From positions 1 to 13,314 of the forward strand of contig CAMZHP010000062.1 in the NCBI GenBank assembly GCA_947306845.1: a DNA stretch of 13,314 bases, written 5' to 3'. The notes below the pieces were generated by a model, which was given only the letters and a program-made list of their open reading frames with translations, had not been told where the DNA came from and did no database searches. Positions 1 through 3,857 of the stretch are shown here, piece by piece; positions within the stretch are counted from its first letter, which is position 1; every line of letters begins with the position of its first letter. Source of the stretch: an uncultured Prevotellaceae bacterium (GTDB taxonomy: Bacteria > Bacteroidota > Bacteroidia > Bacteroidales > Bacteroidaceae). The position numbers were made by a program, and so were the translations under genes.

Positions 1-3
1 TCA

Positions 4-27
4 ACACAAAGAGACAGAGGCACAGAG
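4..27 (+). repeat. Triplet of an octamer repeat, consensus RNACAGAG (copy A)
   Basis: Three consecutive 8-bp units, ACACAAAG, AGACAGAG and GCACAGAG. The same three-unit block occurs inverted at 86-109 and in direct orientation at 3268-3291. Copies A and B face each other across about 58 bp of AT-rich sequence, so together they could form an imperfect hairpin. The block lies between genes and has no coding sense. Similar purine-rich CAGAG-type repeats are, from memory, scattered between genes in many Bacteroidales. Confidence 0.7.
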
Positions 28-85
28 AAGAAAAAATTAATGGACCATTATATGGCAATTATATGTTAGAGAAACCACGAAATGG

Positions 86-109
86 CTCTGTATCTCTGAA
101 TCTCTGCGT
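86..109 (-). repeat. Triplet of an octamer repeat, inverted copy B
   Basis: Read on the minus strand this is ACGCAGAG, ATTCAGAG, ATACAGAG: the same three-octamer layout as 4-27 but in opposite orientation. It lies just downstream of the terminator of the minus-strand PepSY-like gene. Confidence 0.7.
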
Positions 110-119
110 TTTAAACAAC

Positions 120-146
120 AAAAAAGGCAGGATAAACAATCCTGCC
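120..146 (-). terminator. Intrinsic terminator of the PepSY-like gene
   Basis: On the minus strand a perfect 7-bp stem (GGCAGGA at 146... paired with TCCTGCC; arms 126-132 and 140-146) encloses a 7-nt loop and is followed at once by six T residues (125-120). It lies 24 bp after the stop codon of the gene at 171-614, in the correct orientation. Confidence 0.85.
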
Positions 147-170
147 CATTTTAGAAGTGAAACGTGTTTG

Positions 171-614
171 TCAGTCGTCGATGTTCATCAGCTGACCCTT
201 CTTGTTGAACTTCAGTTCGAGTTCGTTGGAGAGTTCCACATCATATCCGTAGCGCTCCTTGTCAATCTTGACGATCGTGGCACCAGCGAAGTTCGTCTTC
301 ACGTAGTCGGCGATGGTGGCCGGCACGAGATGGGCGGGAACGGCGCTGAAGTTGCAGTCCACCTTGTCTATTTCACCGTTCTTGTTGAACTCCAATTCGG
401 TGCCATTGTTCAGGCATACCTCATAGGTGGTTCTTCCGAAGTCCCTATCAACTTTGGCGTAGGAGACGGTCTGACCGGGGAAGGTGTTCTGGATGAAAGA
501 CTGTGCAGCGGCGGGAAGCTGCGTTGCGGGGATGATCATGTCATTGGCGAAGGTTGCCACGGAGTTCATCATCATGCACATGAGTGCGGCGAGGAAAAAA
601 ACTGACTTTTTCAT
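171..614 (-). CDS. PepSY-like (DUF2874-type) periplasmic protein, 147 aa
   Basis: Secreted small protein of the PepSY-like, 'beta-lactamase-inhibitor-like' family (formerly DUF2874) that is common in Bacteroidetes. Residues 1-23 form a signal peptide (Lys-Lys, hydrophobic core, ending TFA), so it should be periplasmic. The mature part is two tandem repeats, roughly residues 28-85 and 90-146. Each has a helix following 'LP/VP..', a beta strand with 'YEV' or 'YDVEL', then 'ELEFNKNGEID' or 'ELKFNKKGQLM', the typical end of this fold. The biochemical role of the family is not established; the beta-lactamase-inhibitor name reflects structural likeness only. The start ATG is supported by a promoter 86 bp upstream and by the signal peptide beginning at residue 1. 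It is monocistronic, with its own terminator. Family assignment is confident; function is not known. Confidence 0.85.
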   Translation of the reverse strand: MKKSVFFLAALMCMMMNSVATFANDMIIPATQLPAAAQSFIQNTFPGQTVSYAKVDRDFGRTTYEVCLNNGTELEFNKNGEIDKVDCNFSAVPAHLVPATIADYVKTNFAGATIVKIDKERYGYDVELSNELELKFNKKGQLMNIDD

Positions 615-699
615 AATTGTAATTTTTTTAGTTATTATTTCGTTTATAATGTTTTCTTTGTTTCTGTCTTCCGGATGTCTTTTGTTCCTTTCGACATTG

Positions 700-732
700 C
701 AAAGATAAGCTGCGTTATCCCCTTATTCCAAA
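700..732 (-). promoter_or_regulatory. Bacteroidetes promoter for the PepSY-like gene
   Basis: On the minus strand, TTTG (732-729), 21 bp, then TATCTTTG (707-700), matching the Bacteroidetes -33/-7 consensus. The expected start of transcription is near 693, giving an approximately 80-nt leader before the ATG at 614. Confidence 0.8.
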
Positions 733-832
733 CATTTTTCACTTTTTCGTCTCACTTCGTTGCGACACCATCCTTCATTTGCGACAGATATTAATAATGC
801 CCATAATATCAGTCGCATTTTGTCGTTTTTTG

Positions 833-863
833 TTTGTTATATCATGGATTTTTGTTACTTTTG
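833..863 (+). promoter_or_regulatory. Bacteroidetes promoter for the first lipoprotein gene
   Basis: TTTG (833-836), 19 bp, then TACTTTTG (856-863). Transcription would start near 870, only about 17 nt before the ATG at 887. This argues for that start and against the in-frame ATG at 779, which lies upstream of the promoter. Confidence 0.8.
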
Positions 864-886
864 TAACCAACAATTCAATCAAATAT

Positions 887-1504
887 ATGAAAAATCAATC
901 GTTCAAAACACAACTGATGATGCTCAGTTTCGCGCTTGTCATCTCTCTCTTTGTGGTGACATCATTGACAAGCTGCGAAAAGAAAAATGCCAATGAAGGT
1001 GCTGTGTCTCCTGTTCCTGCCGGTCAGGTGAGTGAGGATGCCCCAGAAAAGCCGACCGACAATACTGTCCGTGAAGAGCCCACTGACAGTACCGTTGGTG
1101 TCGAGTCTTCAGAGATGCCGGAAGATGCAGAAGCGGAGAATACTGCTCCTGAACAGAAAGAGAAGTTGACCCCAGTATATATGGGCATGTGGGGAGGTGT
1201 AGGCGGCACAGGCTTCCTTTTTGACATGGATGGCATCACCGGAAGTTATATTCCGTACGATATAGCAGAGGCTAAAGAGTATGGAGCCAGAAGGCAACTG
1301 AAACTTGTCTCCTATGACCCCAAAAGCGGAAGGTGTGTCATCAATGCATTCCTAAAAGGGAAATACATCGGTCAGTTCGACGGTGAGTTCTTCGACAGTG
1401 AGGAGGAGGACGATGAGGGTCACACCCATGCTTTCCAGTCATACAATGGCATTTTCAAAAGTGTGAAGGGAGCAAAGCTCGACTTCCATTTCCATTTCGA
1501 CTGA
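887..1504 (+). CDS. Acidic lipoprotein of unknown function, 205 aa
   Basis: Not a family I recognise. The N-terminus is a lipoprotein signal peptide: a Lys-containing start, a hydrophobic stretch (about residues 9-26) and the lipobox LTSC with Cys30 as the predicted lipidated residue. A low-complexity acidic linker follows (about 31-95, rich in Glu, Pro, Thr, Ser, with the internal echo 'KPTDNTV' / 'EPTDSTV'). A compact C-terminal domain (about 100-205) contains Gly-rich 'GGVGGTGFLF', 'GITGSYIPYD', 'KGKYIGQFDGEFFD', an acidic run and a closing 'LDFHFHFD'. The repeated strand-turn pattern suggests a small beta domain held away from the membrane by the linker. An in-frame upstream ATG at 779 would add 36 hydrophobic residues but precedes the promoter, so I start at 887. 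The next lipoprotein gene begins 35 bp downstream and may be co-transcribed. Confidence 0.75.
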   Translation: MKNQSFKTQLMMLSFALVISLFVVTSLTSCEKKNANEGAVSPVPAGQVSEDAPEKPTDNTVREEPTDSTVGVESSEMPEDAEAENTAPEQKEKLTPVYMGMWGGVGGTGFLFDMDGITGSYIPYDIAEAKEYGARRQLKLVSYDPKSGRCVINAFLKGKYIGQFDGEFFDSEEEDDEGHTHAFQSYNGIFKSVKGAKLDFHFHFD

Positions 1505-1539
1505 CTTGCTCCGTCCCTACGATTTTAAAGTATAATGTG

Positions 1540-2100
1540 ATGAAGAAGAGTAAGAAGTATGATGTGGCACTTGCCATAAAAGAATTCTATGTATTGGCAA
1601 TAATGGTTTTGTTGGCGGGCTGTTTCTCGCAAAGAACTACCAGCATCGTCGGAGGCGACTATGATGCTTCCAAAGACGTTACCAACTATTTTGTAATGCC
1701 TTATGGCGAAGTCTCCCTTCCTGGCAAATGGGAGAAATGCGGATATAACAAGGAATCCAGTCAGCAGTTTTTCATGAACAAGGATTCAGTGATTGTCGCC
1801 TTTTCGTTTACCCGATATGACAAATACGAGTTCAACAAGGATGGCGTATTGAAGGGCAACGATTTCGTAAAGGCATTTTATGAATGGGATTCGAAATACT
1901 TCGAGTCCAACGGTCTTAACCGCCAAATCCTTGAAACCGACTTGACGAAGCAATCCATCATCTACAGGATATATGGGGAAAAGGCTAATACATACTTCTT
2001 GATTAGAGAGAAGAACGGGAACGTTGGCAATTATTCTATCAATTACACCGACAAATGGTCGGAAAGCGAAAAGATACAATTCCTAAAGAGCCTTATTTGA
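1540..2100 (+). CDS. Lipoprotein of unknown function, 186 aa
   Basis: I do not recognise a family. From the ATG at 1540 the protein starts with Lys-rich residues (MKKSKKYD), then a hydrophobic segment and the lipobox LLAGC, with Cys28 as the likely lipidated residue. The mature part (about 158 aa) is polar and lacks obvious repeats. A central segment 'VSLPGKWEKCGYN' followed by strand-like stretches resembles small envelope domains whose N-terminal strand carries 'LPG.W', but no function follows from this. A GTG directly before the ATG, at 1537, could serve as an alternative start and adds one residue. No promoter of good quality is seen in the 35 bp after the preceding gene, so the two lipoproteins probably form one transcript. 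No clear plus-strand terminator follows. Confidence 0.75.
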   Translation: MKKSKKYDVALAIKEFYVLAIMVLLAGCFSQRTTSIVGGDYDASKDVTNYFVMPYGEVSLPGKWEKCGYNKESSQQFFMNKDSVIVAFSFTRYDKYEFNKDGVLKGNDFVKAFYEWDSKYFESNGLNRQILETDLTKQSIIYRIYGEKANTYFLIREKNGNVGNYSINYTDKWSESEKIQFLKSLI

Positions 2101-2203
2101 AATCCGACAGAGTTTTCTCTAAAGGAAAGATGATTCTATGGGCTGATACTGAACAACGGCCCCAAAATGTGACGTTTGACTTCCTTTTTGTAGGAACAAG
2201 GAT

Positions 2204-2231
2204 AAAAAAACCGGCGGCTGTCGGCCGTCGG
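2204..2231 (-). terminator. Intrinsic terminator of the HMA-like gene
   Basis: On the minus strand an 8-bp GC-rich stem with one internal mismatch (2231-2224 with 2218-2211) and a 5-nt loop is followed by seven T residues (2210-2204). It lies about 54 bp after the stop at 2285. The T-run exists only on this strand, so it is not an evident terminator for the convergent lipoprotein gene. Confidence 0.75.
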
Positions 2232-2284
2232 TCGTTGGTTGATTGATGGAAATGACATTTGCCATACAATGATGGTTGTCTTGC

Positions 2285-2653
2285 TCAGTTCACTGCTGCC
2301 TTGATGCGGCGAGCCGTGGTCTTCTTGGCATCGTATGTCACGATCAGCATGTTGTTGCGCGGATTCAACTTGACATCCTTCACGCCATAGACGGCCTTGG
2401 CTGCCTTGATAACGTTCTTGTGCCTGATAGTCTTGTTGCTGACCTTGAAGGCCGTTATCTCGAGAGCAGGGGCGTGACGGTCGCGGTCGCGGTACACCTT
2501 CCTGTCAAAGTTCTTGTCGTACTTGTGGCCCGTCATTCTCACTTCCTTCCTGTCGGGACGTGCGTTTCTGTCCACATTGTTCTTTGCTGCAGCCGGAGCT
2601 GTTGTGATGGCCATCATCATCATGGCTACGATCACTTTATACATGGTCTTCAT
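2285..2653 (-). CDS. Secreted basic protein with a Cys-less HMA-like C-terminal domain, 122 aa
   Basis: Residues 1-23 form a signal peptide (MKTMYKVIVA..., ending APAAA before KN), so the product should be periplasmic or surface-attached. The segment after it (about 24-62) is strongly basic and charged (Arg/Lys/Asp rich). From about residue 64 to 122 the order of elements matches the beta-alpha-beta-beta-alpha-beta heavy-metal-associated fold: 'LEITAFKVSN', a helix 'HKNVIKAAKAVYGVKDV', strand 'KLNPRNNMLIVTYDAKK', then 'TTARRIKAAV'. The features 'GVKDVKLN' and 'VTYDAKKT' are typical of HMA domains, but the CxxC metal-binding loop is replaced by 'NKTIRHKN' and the whole protein has no Cys. It therefore probably does not bind metal in the usual way; His in the loop is a conceivable alternative. 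Monocistronic, with its own promoter and terminator. The fold assignment is an inference from the pattern. Confidence 0.72.
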   Translation of the reverse strand: MKTMYKVIVAMMMMAITTAPAAAKNNVDRNARPDRKEVRMTGHKYDKNFDRKVYRDRDRHAPALEITAFKVSNKTIRHKNVIKAAKAVYGVKDVKLNPRNNMLIVTYDAKKTTARRIKAAVN

Positions 2654-2726
2654 AATTGTTTTCCTTTCTTTACTTTTGTTGTTGAACTTATGTTTCCGAA
2701 ACCAAGCTTTTCGCTGATTTCTACTG

Positions 2727-2757
2727 CAAAAGTAATGTCATTTCCATGACTTGCAAA
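2727..2757 (-). promoter_or_regulatory. Promoter of the HMA-like gene, with a dyad in its spacer
   Basis: On the minus strand, TTTG (2757-2754), 19 bp, TACTTTTG (2734-2727). Within the spacer lies a perfect inverted repeat GTCAT-4 nt-ATGAC (2737-2750), which is placed like a repressor operator. The dyad could be chance; the promoter match is good. Confidence 0.78.
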
Positions 2758-2819
2758 AGGAAGATACCTATAAACGACGGGGCGATTTCCTATTTGTCAG
2801 GGGAAAATCCCGATGTGTA

Positions 2820-2892
2820 CGCGAATCATACGGCTTATCTTCTTTAACTACTTAACTTCTTTAACTACTTTCAACGTAGAGGAAGTTGAATG
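2820..2892 (-). repeat. Left copy of an inverted repeat flanking the small membrane-peptide gene
   Basis: Read on the minus strand this segment matches the segment at 3302-3358 in the same order: CATTCAAC, GTTGAAAGT, GTTAAAGAAGTTAAG, CC.TATGATT and GCGT, with scattered substitutions. It contains an internal 17-bp tandem duplication (2835-2851 and 2852-2868, one base different) that is single in the right copy. It does not code for anything plausible. Confidence 0.75.
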
Positions 2893-2945
2893 AATTGATT
2901 CAGGTCAAAAAAACGAACAAGAGAGGGAAATCACTTCAAAATGAC

Positions 2946-2976
2946 TTGTGTGTGCGCAAACAATGGGCTAATTTTG
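2946..2976 (+). promoter_or_regulatory. Promoter of the 31-aa membrane-peptide unit
   Basis: TTG (2946-2948), 20 bp, then TAATTTTG (2969-2976), a full match to the Bacteroidetes -7 box. Transcription should begin near 2983, about 59 nt upstream of the small ORF. Confidence 0.72.
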
Positions 2977-3041
2977 CACCTGTGTTCGTGAGAATGCTTT
3001 TCATATAGGTTAGTAGTTTGATAGATTTTAAGGTAAAGATT

Positions 3042-3137
3042 ATGTTATCAGATCATGAGACGACGATGATGTTGGTCTGGGTGGCATTTGTCACCATTCT
3101 ATGTGTGATTGCATTGATCAAGACCAATATTCGTTGA
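3042..3137 (+). CDS. Small single-span membrane peptide, 31 aa
   Basis: The ATG at 3042 opens 31 codons ending at TGA (3135-3137). The peptide has a short acidic N-terminus (MLSDHETT), one uninterrupted hydrophobic stretch at about residues 9-26 (from MMLVWVAFV to CVIALI), and a basic tail KTNIR. That is the layout of a single transmembrane helix with the positive end inside and the N-terminus outside. A purine-rich AAGGTAAAG lies 4 nt before the ATG. The ORF sits in its own transcription unit: promoter 2946-2976 and a hairpin terminator starting 12 bp after the stop. No function or family is known to me. Such peptides can regulate membrane complexes or act as toxins; nothing here decides between these. 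It may instead be a chance ORF inside a small RNA gene of about 200 nt. Confidence 0.6.
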   Translation: MLSDHETTMMLVWVAFVTILCVIALIKTNIR

Positions 3138-3148
3138 ATTGTTTTCAG

Positions 3149-3185
3149 GAGGCCGGGATGAGTGATTCATGTCGTCCTCTTTTTT
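3149..3185 (+). terminator. Intrinsic terminator of the small membrane-peptide unit
   Basis: Arms GAGGCCGGGATGA (3149-3161) and TCATGTCGTCCTC (3167-3179) pair with two mismatches and one G-T wobble around a 5-nt loop, and six T residues follow (3180-3185). The hairpin begins 12 bp after the stop of the 31-aa ORF. Confidence 0.75.
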
Positions 3186-3267
3186 GTCTCTCTACCCAAG
3201 CTCCCTTTTTGTAGTGGTAATCATCATTCTTAATTCAAGTTCCGCAAATTGTAAGGAGTGTAGATCA

Positions 3268-3291
3268 ACACAAAGATACAGAGACACAGAG
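3268..3291 (+). repeat. Triplet of an octamer repeat (copy C)
   Basis: ACACAAAG, ATACAGAG, ACACAGAG in tandem, the same three-unit block as 4-27. The shared core with copy A also includes the preceding TCA. It lies 10 bp before the right inverted repeat at 3302. Confidence 0.7.
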
Positions 3292-3301
3292 ATTAAAGAA
3301 T

Positions 3302-3358
3302 CCATTCAACTTTCTTAAGTTGAAAGTGGTTAAAGAAGTTAAGCCATATGATTTGCGT
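3302..3358 (+). repeat. Right copy of the inverted repeat flanking the small membrane-peptide gene
   Basis: Matches the reverse complement of 2820-2892 over its full length with scattered differences and a 17-bp deletion, since the GTTAAAGAAGTTAAG unit is present once instead of twice. The two copies lie about 410 bp apart and enclose promoter, ORF and terminator of the 31-aa peptide unit. Confidence 0.75.
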
Positions 3359-3440
3359 GTCAACACTGATATTTGTTAGGCATGATTCATGCTCCTCAAA
3401 TTGAAAGCTGTAAATACGTCAATTTGATGATTTTTCGTCC

Positions 3441-3660
3441 TTTTTGAGAAACGCTTGCGTTTTTTATTTTTTCATCAACGCTGAGATTGTTTTTATCACT
3501 TTTTCTTCCTTTTTCATTTCCTCTGAGCAATAGGGCACACCATCTGATATGAAGAGAAGATCAAAAACCGCTTCGCTTCAGAAAAAAGTAGAAAAACATT
3601 TTGGGATGACATTCGGCAAACGCTGCTGCTTGCGAAAAAACGCCAAGGCGTTCGCAAAAA
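3441..3660. repeat. Large imperfect palindrome with internal short hairpins
   Basis: The left half (T-rich, 3441-3510) and the reverse complement of the right half (A-rich, about 3575-3660) share ordered words: TTTTTGnGAAnCGC, TTGCGTTTTTT or TTGGCGTTTTTT, ACGCTG or GCAGCG, TGTTTTT, and ACTTTTT(T)CT. The left arm holds the hairpin AAACGC-TT-GCGTTT followed by T-rich sequence (3449-3472). The right arm holds AACGCC..GGCGTT (3639-3652). The whole could fold into a long stem or act as a pair of facing terminator-like hairpins. It looks like a non-coding intergenic repeat element. Confidence 0.5.
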
Positions 3661-3823
3661 GGGAAAAAAATTGGGTCTACAAAGGAAAAAGAAGTGTGGC
3701 TTAAAAGATTGGTCGTGAGGCATTGAATATCAGTATTTTCAAAACTTTCGGAAGATGAATTAATTTTTCATTCATAATTCTTAATTCTTAGTCTTACTGT
3801 GCTCACATCATCGGATTTTTTAT

Positions 3824-3831
3824 TAATTTCG
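3824..3831 (+). promoter_or_regulatory. Weak -7 box upstream of the glycoside hydrolase gene
   Basis: TAATTTCG differs from TAnnTTTG at one base and lies 26 bp before the ATG at 3858. No good TTG is found 19-21 bp upstream (only TGTG near 3798). It may be a regulated promoter that needs an activator, or the true promoter may lie elsewhere. Confidence 0.4.
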
Positions 3832-3857
3832 CAGGCGATAAACAAACTACCCATGTC

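Larger units (their letters stand above)
3186..3857. other. Gene-free stretch rich in repeats, upstream of the glycoside hydrolase
   Basis: About 670 bp with no credible gene. It contains an octamer-triplet repeat (3268-3291), the right inverted repeat (3302-3358), a large imperfect palindrome (about 3441-3660) and a weak promoter for the next gene (near 3824-3831). A 69-codon reading frame on the minus strand (3514-3723) is Phe/Ser/Arg rich, covers half of the palindrome and looks like chance. AT-rich ATAATTCTTAATTCTTA sequence at 3773-3789 resembles AATTCTTAA-type words near 3226 and, inverted, near 6770. Confidence 0.6.

Noticed and set aside
63..605. 180-codon plus-strand frame over the PepSY-like gene
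   Set aside because: Complementary to a gene with a signal peptide, promoter, terminator and recognised fold; the plus-strand translation shows no such features.
779..886. Upstream in-frame extension of the first lipoprotein (ATG at 779)
   Set aside because: The extension lies across the promoter at 833-863 and would place a second hydrophobic stretch before a proper lipoprotein signal peptide; transcription begins after it.
2055..2246. 63-codon frame overlapping the end of the second lipoprotein
   Set aside because: Overlaps a supported gene in another frame, lacks a promoter and has no recognisable features.
3514..3723. 69-codon reading frame on the minus strand
   Set aside because: Phe/Ser/Arg-rich, no start context or promoter, and it covers the A-rich arm of the palindrome; best explained by the T-rich composition of that strand.
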